From Sulfurimonas crateris (GTDB lineage Bacteria; Campylobacterota; Campylobacteria; Campylobacterales; Sulfurimonadaceae), in the NCBI GenBank assembly GCA_945883795.1, contig CAMCYC010000003.1, positions 32,814 through 96,813 of the forward strand: a stretch of 64,000 bases of DNA. The letters run 5' to 3'. The notes below the pieces were generated by a model that was given only the letters and a program-made list of their open reading frames with translations, was not told where the DNA came from and searched no databases. Positions 7,806-15,778 of the stretch are shown here, one piece after another (positions within the stretch are counted from its first letter, which is position 1; each line of letters opens with the position of its first letter). Position numbers and translations under genes: made by a program.

Positions 7806-10106
7806 ATGAAAAAGTTACTTTTACTGTTTTTCTTTCTGTTCTCTGCATTTGCAGGGACAATAAACTTTCAACAGGGGTGGAATTTTGTAGGGTTTAATAA
7901 CAATATGAATTTTTCAACTGATGCTGTGTTTTCGGATATATCAAAAGTTAAATTGATATGGAAATATGTCAATGACCCAAAACTGCCAACTGTTGGATGG
8001 CAGGTGTATTCAGCTGATGCTAATATCCAAAATTTTGTGAATTCCAAAGGTTTGTATTCATTTAATACTTTGTTGTCTTATGAGGGTGCTTGGGTTTATG
8101 CTAATAAATCTTTTAGCTATAGCGTGTCAGATTCTACTGATTTAAACAGTGATATACCAGTGTATCGTGGTTGGAATCTTTTATCTGCTGTCAATAATAG
8201 TTCGATAGCCATGGATGAGAATATCTTTACACAAACCAAACAAATCTGGGTATATAGAAACTCTCAATGGTTTTTAAAAATAAATGGTGCAGATACGCCA
8301 TCCATTTATGGCACATTAAGCACTATTAATCCTTATGAAGCTTTTTGGATATATTCTGAGAATGATATAGTTTCAAGTAGTTCATCAAGTAGCAATGCAA
8401 CAACAAGTAGCAGTTCCACTTCTTCAACACAGAACCAGAGTAGCTCAAGTGAAGAGGAAGATGAAGATGAAAGTTCGAGTTCAAGTGTAACAACAACTTC
8501 AAGTAGTTCTTCAGGCATAAGTGTCATTCTTCCATCAAATAATAAATATACTCTTTTAGCATGGAATGATTTGGGAATGCATTGTATGGATGGAAAAGAT
8601 TTCTCCGTATTTTCCATTTTACCACCGTTTAATAACTTAAATGCACAACTTATTATAAAAGATGGAACAACGAATAAACATGTAGTTTCAGGTGTCACAA
8701 TCACATATACTGCATCTGCGAGTTTAGATAATAAACTCAATACTACAAGCATGTTTGATAATACGAATAAGCCTAAAACGAATTTTTGGGATTTCGTAGG
8801 AAAACTTTTTAATACAACACTTTTAGATGATATAGGTTTAACTAATAATCCAACTCCAAGTTTACTCCCAAAACCATTGAGTTATAATACGGCACATAAT
8901 TGGTGGGAAGCAACAGGTATTCCGCTCACTCCATACAATGATGATGGAACAAAAAATTACTATCCAATGGTTGATGTAACTGCAAAAGATAGTAGTGGTA
9001 CAATTTTGGCTTCTACAAAAGTGGTACTTCCTGTAAGTGATGAAATGGATTGTAAAGCATGTCACAGTTCGACAAGTAACTATACTTCAGCCAAACCATT
9101 AGCGGGTTGGGAAAATGATTCAGATGTAGAAAAAGATTTTAAATTTAATATCTTAAGATTACATGACCAAAAATATCCAAATGCAGTTTTGAACTATCAA
9201 ACAGAGCTAAAAGCCATGGGATATAATAACTATGCAGATGGAGGACTTTACACAAGTGCAAAAAATGGAAATCCAATTTTATGTGCAACATGCCATGCAA
9301 GTAATGCACTCTCTACGACAGGTGTTACAGGTGTAAAACCACTCACAGAATCACTTCACGCACTTCATTCAAATGTATTAGACCCAGTAGAAAATATAAA
9401 ATTGGGTGATTCGACCAATAGAAGTTCATGTTATAGATGTCACCCAGGAGCTACAACGAAATGTCTTCGTGGAGCTATGGGAAAACAAAGCAATATTGAG
9501 TGTCAAAGTTGTCATGGAGATATGAATGCAGTGGGTAAACATGGAAGAGTAGGTTGGTTGGATGAACCAAATTGTCAAAGCTGTCACCAAGAGGGACAAA
9601 GATACACAACTGCTGTCACAAATACAGTGACAGGAACTCTTAGAGCATCGCTTGATAACAGATTTGCAACAAATGTAAATACTCCAGCAACTGGAATTAG
9701 TATGTATAGATTTAGTACAGGACATGGAGATATGCAATGTTCAGCATGTCATGGTTCAACTCATGCAATCTATCCAAGTTCACACACAGAAGATAATTTA
9801 CAGAGTATAGCAGTTCAAGGTCATGAGGGAACAATTGCAGAATGTACTGCATGTCACACAACAACACCAACAACACTCACAGGTGGACCACATGGGATGC
9901 ATACAATAGGACAAGCATGGATAAGTTCTCATGAACATGCATCTAAAACTGGATGTACGGCTTGTCATGGAAGTGATTCTCGAGGAACTGTATTATCAAA
10001 AACATTTAGTGCAAGAAATTTTAGTGTAGAACATAAAACAAAAACCTATACAGCAGGACAAATGGTCACTTGTTATGATTGTCATAATGGACCTAAAGGA
10101 GATTAA
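7806..10106 (+). CDS. exported nine-haem c-type cytochrome with N-terminal GWN repeats
   Basis: 766 residues. A Sec signal peptide (1-16, ending SAFA) is followed by two ~80-residue repeats that each open with a GWN motif (QQGWNFVGF, YRGWNLLSA) and close with W-x-Y/F-x. A Ser-rich, partly acidic linker runs about 193-243. A conserved block opens with LLAWNDLGMHCMDG, and the C-terminal half holds nine CXXCH haem sites: CKACH, CATCH, CYRCH, CQSCH twice, CSACH, CTACH twice and CYDCH. It should be periplasmic or surface-exposed and carry electrons, but the donor and acceptor are unknown. A TATAAT -10 and GGAG Shine-Dalgarno precede it, and it appears monocistronic. Confidence 0.88.
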   Translation: MKKLLLLFFFLFSAFAGTINFQQGWNFVGFNNNMNFSTDAVFSDISKVKLIWKYVNDPKLPTVGWQVYSADANIQNFVNSKGLYSFNTLLSYEGAWVYANKSFSYSVSDSTDLNSDIPVYRGWNLLSAVNNSSIAMDENIFTQTKQIWVYRNSQWFLKINGADTPSIYGTLSTINPYEAFWIYSENDIVSSSSSSSNATTSSSSTSSTQNQSSSSEEEDEDESSSSSVTTTSSSSSGISVILPSNNKYTLLAWNDLGMHCMDGKDFSVFSILPPFNNLNAQLIIKDGTTNKHVVSGVTITYTASASLDNKLNTTSMFDNTNKPKTNFWDFVGKLFNTTLLDDIGLTNNPTPSLLPKPLSYNTAHNWWEATGIPLTPYNDDGTKNYYPMVDVTAKDSSGTILASTKVVLPVSDEMDCKACHSSTSNYTSAKPLAGWENDSDVEKDFKFNILRLHDQKYPNAVLNYQTELKAMGYNNYADGGLYTSAKNGNPILCATCHASNALSTTGVTGVKPLTESLHALHSNVLDPVENIKLGDSTNRSSCYRCHPGATTKCLRGAMGKQSNIECQSCHGDMNAVGKHGRVGWLDEPNCQSCHQEGQRYTTAVTNTVTGTLRASLDNRFATNVNTPATGISMYRFSTGHGDMQCSACHGSTHAIYPSSHTEDNLQSIAVQGHEGTIAECTACHTTTPTTLTGGPHGMHTIGQAWISSHEHASKTGCTACHGSDSRGTVLSKTFSARNFSVEHKTKTYTAGQMVTCYDCHNGPKGD

Positions 10107-10141
10107 TTCATTCTTAATAATAGAAGAAGTTTTTTTCTGTA

Positions 10142-10159
10142 CCCAGAATTTATTCTGGG
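10142..10159. repeat. perfect inverted repeat downstream of the multihaem cytochrome
   Basis: CCCAGAAT and ATTCTGGG pair as an 8-bp stem with a 2-base loop (or 7 bp with a 4-base loop). No T-run follows at once; TTTTTTT comes about 22 bases later. It may terminate the cytochrome mRNA poorly or be a short mobile-repeat remnant. The rest of 10107-10332 holds only A/T-rich sequence and a possible tRNA promoter near 10310-10325. Confidence 0.4.
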
Positions 10160-10332
10160 ATACTCCTTGAGGGTCAATGTTTTTTTGATTTCACTTTATT
10201 TTACACAGTTTTTTTTCTTATTTGAAGCATTTAATAGGGTTTCATCGAATTTATTTAAAAAAATAGAGTAAAAATGATTAATCAAAGCTAAATAAAAGCT
10301 TTCGTTATATATACTTCCGTCCTATAAAAAAT

Positions 10333-10409
10333 GTCAGGGTAGCTCAGCTGGTTAGAGCACTGGTCTCATAAGCCGGGGGTCGGGGGTTCGAGTCCCCCCT
10401 CTGACACCA
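10333..10409 (+). tRNA. tRNA-Met (anticodon CAT)
   Basis: 77-nt cloverleaf. The acceptor GTCAGGG pairs with CTCTGAC, the anticodon stem CTGGT/GCCGG carries loop CTCATAA with CAT at 34-36, the T-stem GGGGG/CCCCC flanks TTCGAGT, and the CCA end is encoded. A paired first base and the lack of three G-C pairs at the base of the anticodon stem argue against initiator tRNA. The lysidine-modified Ile2 species cannot be fully excluded. Confidence 0.9.
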
Positions 10410-10418
10410 TTTTTATAT

Positions 10419-10493
10419 TCCGAATTAGCTCAGCGGTAGAGTAGGTGACTGTTAATCACTTGGTCACTGGTTCGAATCCAGTATTCGGAGCCA
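10419..10493 (+). tRNA. tRNA-Asn (anticodon GTT)
   Basis: 75-nt cloverleaf nine bases after tRNA-Met and surely on the same transcript. Acceptor TCCGAAT pairs with ATTCGGA, the anticodon loop CTGTTAA carries GTT, the T-arm is CTGG-TTCGAAT-CCAG, and CCA is encoded. Confidence 0.95.
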
Positions 10494-10523
10494 TTTTAAA
10501 ACCCTAAATGTAGGGATTTAAAA
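10494..10523 (+). terminator. hairpin after the tRNA pair
   Basis: TTTTAAAACCCTA and TAGGGATTTAAAA form a 13-bp stem with one A-A mismatch and an AATG loop, immediately after the CCA end of tRNA-Asn. The tail is only CTTCCTTTTAT, so termination may be modest. Confidence 0.55.
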
Positions 10524-10594
10524 CTTCCTTTTATCAATTAAATCAACCAATAAACAATTTTTATCAGTATAACTAAATCCATTTCTAAGCAAAA

Positions 10595-11152
10595 TCAGAG
10601 GTGCTTAATCTTGATTGTAGAGTTTAAACTCCAACTAATAATAATCATGATGATTACAACTACAAAAGAGTTTATGATTGCATAAGTGTTAGCAAGATAA
10701 ACAAGCCATAAAAGAATTGCTCCAAGTGGAGTAGGTACGCCTGTAAAATAGTTTGCAACTTCTCCCGCATCTGCATTAATATTAAAAGTAATAAGTCTTC
10801 TAAGGCCAGAAATAACATAAACAATAGAGACAATAGAAGCGACAATAAGCCAAAATCCATGTAAATTTTGTGCATACACAGCTTGAAAAATCAAAAAGAC
10901 AGGCACAAGTACAAAACTTAAAAAGTCTGCAAAACTATCAAGTTGAATTCCAAACTCATTTGAAAGTTTATATTTTCTTGCAATTTTTCCATCGAAAATA
11001 TCAAAAGCTCCCCCAATCCAAGCTAGGATAATCGCTAAAAAAAAGTTATTTTGAGTAATAAAATAGGTTGCCATAAGCCCAGCGGTAATATTTACAAAAG
11101 TAAAAAGGTTTGCGAGATTAAAATGGGAGTTAGAATTATATAAAAATTTCAT
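10595..11152 (-). CDS. pssA: CDP-diacylglycerol-serine O-phosphatidyltransferase (type II PssA)
   Basis: Membrane enzyme making phosphatidylserine, the precursor of phosphatidylethanolamine. The CDP-alcohol phosphotransferase motif DX2DGX2ARX8GX3DX3D is complete in FDIFDGKIARKYKLSNEFG and QLDSFADF. The segments SGLRRLITFNI and FTGVPTPLGAI match the Gram-positive-type (type II) PssA layout. At 185 residues with about six membrane segments it is close to the short type II form. It stands alone, about 140 bases downstream of the iron-island operon, and may be transcribed separately. Confidence 0.82.
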   Translation of the reverse strand: MKFLYNSNSHFNLANLFTFVNITAGLMATYFITQNNFFLAIILAWIGGAFDIFDGKIARKYKLSNEFGIQLDSFADFLSFVLVPVFLIFQAVYAQNLHGFWLIVASIVSIVYVISGLRRLITFNINADAGEVANYFTGVPTPLGAILLWLVYLANTYAIINSFVVVIIMIIISWSLNSTIKIKHL

Positions 11153-11292
11153 GAAATACCTTTAAAATTGATTGCGTAATTGTAGCTTACAAATTCTATA
11201 CTCTAGCAAAAAAGAGAAGATAATTTTTGAAATTTTTTTATCTATTTTTTGCATACTAAAGTGAGTCAGTGGTTTATGGATTCAATATTACT

Positions 11293-12495
11293 TTAGAGTA
11301 AATGGGTATAGCGTTTATCTGTTAATGTTTTCAAAAAAGCTTCAAGATTCATTATTTTTTGGTCTGTGAGTTCTTTCGTTTGTTTAAGTAAAGTGTGATT
11401 TATTGTTTTATTATAATCCATTTCACCCCAAGGTTTATTGGTTTGGGGGTTATTAACACGAGTTCCAACTCCTAAATGGTCATAAAATTCTAAAACAGTT
11501 CGCAGATTTTTAAATACTCCATTACTCATATAAGGTGGTGTAACCCCAACATTTCGAAGGCTTGGCACTTTTATTTTGCCATCATGGGTTGCATCATCTA
11601 AAAATCCACCTAATCCTTTATCTTTTGTAATTGTATTGCCATCCCTTGCTTGAAGTGCTTCTAGGTTGCGGGGTGTTCCTATATTTTCAAATTTATAGTT
11701 AGTAAACATCTCATGGGAAGTTGCTTCAGTTGAAGAATTAAGTGTGTGACATGAAGCGCAGTTTGTATTGTTATTTGAAAAAAATAGGGCATATCCTGCT
11801 TGTTCTTCTATGCTCCAATTTCCATCTTCATAACAAAATCCTTCCCCGTTACCGCTAGTCTTACACTCAATAAATTTATCATATTTTGAATCAAATGGTG
11901 AAAAGAGTTCGCTTTTTTCAAAAGTTGCTATGCTTTGGGCAATCTTATCATAAGCTTCAGTGACATTATTGTCCAAAATAGTTTCTCCATAGAGTGCCTT
12001 CATGGAGGAAACATATTCACTATTTTCTTTGATTTTATCCACTACACTTTGCATATCTGGCATCATCATCTCTGCGGTATCTAAAAATGGTCCTTTTGCT
12101 TGTTCTTTTAAGTTAGAGGCTCGTCCATCATGAAATTGTCCCCCCTTATACTCGTTATTATAGAGTCCAAATTCTGGTGCAAAAGCTGTATAGGCTGCAC
12201 TTGGTGTATTTCTGCCTCCTAATGCTAAAGAGTCACTTCCAAGAGAAAGCGCTCCATGCGTTGGGTCATTAGGATTGTTATAAAAGCGAGCATCTATAAA
12301 AGCATGTTCAGGATTATGGCAGGTAGCACATGACATATTTTGATGCAAAGAGAGGTTTGTATCAAAAAAAAATCTCTCACCGAGTTGCACTTGGCTCATA
12401 AGCTCAGGATTATTTTCTGGTGTGCTATTTTGTTTACCGCATCCCATGAAGAGTAATAGAGTAAAAAATAGAGGTAAATTGATTTTGTTTTTCAT
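11293..12495 (-). CDS. MauG/cytochrome c peroxidase-type di-haem lipoprotein
   Basis: 400 residues with a lipobox at the signal end (LLLFMGCG, Cys19), so probably a periplasmic lipoprotein. Two CXXCH sites, CATCH at 56-60 and CASCH at 246-250, are spaced as in bacterial di-haem peroxidases, with GGRNTPSAAYTAF and VPSLRNVGVTPPYMSNG matching that family. It could reduce H2O2 or oxidise a protein or metal partner, as MauG does. It is the last gene of a six-gene leftward operon starting at 18496, nine bases after the porin gene. The family assignment is firm, the substrate is not. Confidence 0.88.
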   Translation of the reverse strand: MKNKINLPLFFTLLLFMGCGKQNSTPENNPELMSQVQLGERFFFDTNLSLHQNMSCATCHNPEHAFIDARFYNNPNDPTHGALSLGSDSLALGGRNTPSAAYTAFAPEFGLYNNEYKGGQFHDGRASNLKEQAKGPFLDTAEMMMPDMQSVVDKIKENSEYVSSMKALYGETILDNNVTEAYDKIAQSIATFEKSELFSPFDSKYDKFIECKTSGNGEGFCYEDGNWSIEEQAGYALFFSNNNTNCASCHTLNSSTEATSHEMFTNYKFENIGTPRNLEALQARDGNTITKDKGLGGFLDDATHDGKIKVPSLRNVGVTPPYMSNGVFKNLRTVLEFYDHLGVGTRVNNPQTNKPWGEMDYNKTINHTLLKQTKELTDQKIMNLEAFLKTLTDKRYTHLL

Positions 12496-12504
12496 GTTGG
12501 GTTC

Positions 12505-13830
12505 CTAAAATATAAATCCAAGTGCAAATGCAAAAGAGTTCTCGTCTGCTAATTTTGCTTGACTTGCATAATCTTTGATTTTATAATCTGCTTTTAGAAC
12601 AACTTTTGGGTCTATAAAGTAGCTCAAACCTGCACTATATTCCATAAAGTGATTGTTATCTGTATAGGTTGTATCGCTGGAAGCATCCATATTAAGATGT
12701 TCAATTTCTACAAATGTGTAAAGATTTTGAGAGGATTTGAAAAACCATGGGAGTATATCGTATCCAATATTTAAATATTCTCCATGGACACTTTTAGAAA
12801 TTTCTTGTGAAACACTATTGCTAAGTTGTGCAACATCGCCTCCTAATGCTCCATAAGTGGCAATTGTTTGAATATTCCAATTCTCTTTTTTATATGTAGC
12901 ATGGAGTTCTGCTATTGTAATGGTTACTCTTGCATTGGAGTTGATTCCTGTGGAAGTACCTGGTTTGGATTCTTTTGTAGCACTTGAATTACCATATAAA
13001 AATGAGGCTCCAATATTAAGTCCATCAAATAAATCGTAAGAGAGTCTGCCTACAAATGAAAAATCATCACTAAAAACTTTTGCTCCAGTTCGCCCTTGTT
13101 GTATAAAACGCCCTTCTGTAAAACCACCTGCATCAGGGGAAATAATCATTCCAGCGTAGTATTCTAAGTTATCAATTTTTCCGTGAGTAAGTATCCCGTT
13201 TGTATGCCAAGTTGAGGGGATTATATAACTTTCTACTGTCGGTCTATCAGTGCTAAGATAGGAAACGGGTTCATGATTTAAGTTGATTAATCCCATGGGG
13301 ACTAGAATATGTCCTGCACGAATTGCAAATGATTTATCAATTAAGAAATCAAGATAGGAAAATTCTACGATAGCGTATTTGTAATTTTTTTCTCCATCGC
13401 TTCTTGCACCGCCATCTTCAAACTCAATTTCTGTATTCATGATAATCCAATCATTAAATTTAAAACCGATATAAGGGACAAAACGGACAATATTTGTCTC
13501 AAGTTTGTTGCGAGTATTGTTTGCCATGGTGGTGTTGTAGTTTTTATAATTTGTGTATTTTGTAGCTTTATATTCTCCATATCCACCAAGACTAAGTGCA
13601 TCTTTTGAATAATAAACTTTTGAAGCTGCACCGCCCATGGAGCTAAAACTTTCATACTCTTCACCATTGAGGTATTCCTCTTTTGCCATTTCATCCACTA
13701 TTGAGCTTTGTGTGCTTTTTATCTCTTGTAACTCTTGCTTTAAGAGTTTCATCTCATTTAAAAGTTCTTCATTAGTTATTCCAAAAACTACACTTGAACA
13801 AATTCCTAAACCTAAAACTGTTTTTTTCAT
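12505..13830 (-). CDS. outer-membrane porin-like beta-barrel protein
   Basis: 441 residues: a Sec signal (1-17, ending VVFG), a short coiled coil rich in Leu/Lys/Glu (about 18-50) like the periplasmic stalk of trimeric porins, then alternating strands ending in aromatic FAFALGFIF, a typical outer-membrane insertion terminus. Segments such as AIRAGHILVPMGLINL resemble phosphate-selective (OprO/P-like) porins. It lies inside the iron/redox operon between the fatty-acid hydroxylase and the di-haem gene, so it may pass a substrate into the periplasm for these lipoproteins. Specificity is unknown. Confidence 0.82.
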   Translation of the reverse strand: MKKTVLGLGICSSVVFGITNEELLNEMKLLKQELQEIKSTQSSIVDEMAKEEYLNGEEYESFSSMGGAASKVYYSKDALSLGGYGEYKATKYTNYKNYNTTMANNTRNKLETNIVRFVPYIGFKFNDWIIMNTEIEFEDGGARSDGEKNYKYAIVEFSYLDFLIDKSFAIRAGHILVPMGLINLNHEPVSYLSTDRPTVESYIIPSTWHTNGILTHGKIDNLEYYAGMIISPDAGGFTEGRFIQQGRTGAKVFSDDFSFVGRLSYDLFDGLNIGASFLYGNSSATKESKPGTSTGINSNARVTITIAELHATYKKENWNIQTIATYGALGGDVAQLSNSVSQEISKSVHGEYLNIGYDILPWFFKSSQNLYTFVEIEHLNMDASSDTTYTDNNHFMEYSAGLSYFIDPKVVLKADYKIKDYASQAKLADENSFAFALGFIF

Positions 13831-13842
13831 CTTAATTCCTTA

Positions 13843-14712
13843 TTATATTTTTCTTAAAAATGGTTCATAAAAGAGACTCCATACCGTTGTATGAGGGTTC
13901 TTTTCTTCTAAACCGTAAATTTGATTTTCTTGTGTTGTTTGTACATGCCAAGTGTGAAATATTTTATCCCAAATACTTAGCACACCACCAAAATTTTGAT
14001 GCGAGTGTTTTTTTGTATGATGGAGTTGATGCATATAGGGCGAAATGAAAAGATGTTCAAATATTCCATAACGAAGGGGAATGTGAGAATGTCTTAAATT
14101 AGCTCCAAGCAATCCAAAAATAAATACAAATATATTAGTTCCAAAAAACTCTATCGTGCCAATTTTTGCACCAAATAGATAAATAAATATGGCACTGACA
14201 ATACCAGCACTTAAAGCATGACGCAAACCAAACAAGATATTTTCAACTGGATGCACCCTATAAAAAGTAAAAGGGTTAAGCACCTCTGCACTGTGATGGA
14301 TTCTGTGAAATCTCCATAATAGTGTAGAAGTGTGCAAAAATCTATGGAGCCAATAACGGGTAAAATCACCTATTATAAATAGGCTCAAAGTATATAAAAG
14401 TACAACATTTTCTTTTGCTACATGCAAAGGTTGTAAATATCCAAATACTGTTTGTAAAAATTGGATAAGAATCAATGCAACTTCATTCGCCCCAATTAAT
14501 AAAGGGAGAATTAGGAATGTTTTTACAAACGCATTGAGAATAAAATATTTATAATCTAAAATGGAACTTTCACTCCAGAGAATTTTTTTTGTAAAATAGC
14601 TTTTATATTTAGGATGTAGTTTTATCATGACTAAGGCTATTGCTAAAGAGCTTAGGAGATAAAGCCAAAAAATCCGTTGATTTGCATCAAAAATATAGCT
14701 ACTAAATTCCAT
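13843..14712 (-). CDS. fatty acid hydroxylase/sterol desaturase family di-iron membrane protein
   Basis: 289 residues from ATG 14712. The eight-His signature of membrane di-iron hydroxylases is seen as HRFLH, HRIHH and HQLHH with later HTKKHSHQN, between about four to six membrane helices. Family members hydroxylate or desaturate lipids using O2, and some cleave ether lipids. ATG 14712 is preferred over the longer frame from 14733 because GGAG lies 6-8 bases upstream of it and it starts one base after the imelysin stop. Its presence in an operon of imelysins and di-haem proteins is unusual and suggests an iron-dependent lipid modification or a divergent redox role. Confidence 0.85.
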   Translation of the reverse strand: MEFSSYIFDANQRIFWLYLLSSLAIALVMIKLHPKYKSYFTKKILWSESSILDYKYFILNAFVKTFLILPLLIGANEVALILIQFLQTVFGYLQPLHVAKENVVLLYTLSLFIIGDFTRYWLHRFLHTSTLLWRFHRIHHSAEVLNPFTFYRVHPVENILFGLRHALSAGIVSAIFIYLFGAKIGTIEFFGTNIFVFIFGLLGANLRHSHIPLRYGIFEHLFISPYMHQLHHTKKHSHQNFGGVLSIWDKIFHTWHVQTTQENQIYGLEEKNPHTTVWSLFYEPFLRKI

Positions 14713-14713
14713 A

Positions 14714-15778
14714 TTAATCTCCATCTGCTTCAATAATTTTTTGTGTGAAATTCATACTTGCTATGAGTGCTGTATATTCTTGTTGTAGTACATTGACTAT
14801 GTTATACAAATCTTTCACTTTTGTATCATTGAGCGAATCCTCTAAGGGTGCATGAAAACTTTTACATAAAGTAATAGCGGTTTGGAGTGTTTGTTCAATA
14901 GCGTCTGCTTGTGTAGTTGCACCTGCACTTGAAGCTATACTTTTTAAACCATTTTGTAAAATACGCAAATGGGTTTGGAGTATCATGATAATGGCATCAA
15001 TCGAAAAGTTACTTTTGTAATATTCAAGTTTTTTCTTATCTATAATCCCTTCATATTTTTTTACAATTCCTGTTGCTTCACCAATACGCCACTCTTTAAG
15101 TTTATAACTGCTATCTATGAGTTGGTTGAGTAATTCTGAAGTACTCACTTCCATACTATTTAAAAAACTTTCATCATTTATATAAAAATCTTTGATAAGT
15201 TTTGAGTAAGTAGCAATTTTTTCGCCCATTAAAAGCCCAGCATGAGAGCGTCTCTCATCCATTTTATTGAGAAGAGAGCTGATATTTTCATCTTCACCAA
15301 AAAGCGTATATTCCAAAGAAGTGATACTTTTATTAGAGTTTTTATAGAGTGCTTCTGCTAAATTAGTTTGCGACCTAAATATGGCATTGAGTTCACTTAC
15401 CAAATCACTATTTTTTCCTGAATGAAAATATTCCATATAACCAAGTGTATCTAAGAAGTTATCATTCAAAACATCTGCTAAAAAAGTTGCTTCAAGTTTT
15501 TTTTGCTCTAGTACAAAGAGTTTAAATTTTGTTTGAACTTCTTGAAGATTTATTTGATTTTGTGTTTGATTTAAATTCTTTAAACTTTCCACTAAACTTA
15601 TGATTGCTTCATAAGAACTATTTGCATCAGTTCTATATACTTTTTCATAGAGAGTTGTTAGGGCGGTATCATCTTTAATACCTCCACTAATAAGCCCATT
15701 TTGTGCATCATAATCATTGTCTGAATTACATCCTAAAAATAGAAATAGGATAAAAAGAGAGAGAAGATATTTTTTCAT
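14714..15778 (-). CDS. second imelysin-like lipoprotein, metal motif degenerate
   Basis: 354 residues with a lipobox (LFLFLGCNS), so a likely periplasmic lipoprotein. The four-helix imelysin/EfeO-M75 pattern is recognisable: SLEYTLFGED stands where GXHXXE...LWG is expected, RRSHAGLLMGEKIA and KEWRIGEATGIVKKYEG match the second half. The His of GXHXXE is replaced (ITSLE), so iron binding, if any, must differ. Its start overlaps the last base of the DUF1111 gene, and it is the third gene of the operon. In related clusters a second imelysin always accompanies the first. Role inferred: iron handling. Confidence 0.75.
   Translation of the reverse strand: MKKYLLSLFILFLFLGCNSDNDYDAQNGLISGGIKDDTALTTLYEKVYRTDANSSYEAIISLVESLKNLNQTQNQINLQEVQTKFKLFVLEQKKLEATFLADVLNDNFLDTLGYMEYFHSGKNSDLVSELNAIFRSQTNLAEALYKNSNKSITSLEYTLFGEDENISSLLNKMDERRSHAGLLMGEKIATYSKLIKDFYINDESFLNSMEVSTSELLNQLIDSSYKLKEWRIGEATGIVKKYEGIIDKKKLEYYKSNFSIDAIIMILQTHLRILQNGLKSIASSAGATTQADAIEQTLQTAITLCKSFHAPLEDSLNDTKVKDLYNIVNVLQQEYTALIASMNFTQKIIEADGD

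Noticed and set aside
8333..8752. Antisense open frame of 139 codons with Glu/Ser runs inside the multihaem cytochrome gene
   Set aside because: It mirrors the Ser-rich linker of the real gene; the low-complexity codons create an open frame on the other strand, and there is no ribosome site.
12505..13830. Selective phosphate channel (OprO/P) for the porin in the iron operon
   Set aside because: Only a weak pattern similarity was seen and the context suggests iron, so no substrate is given.
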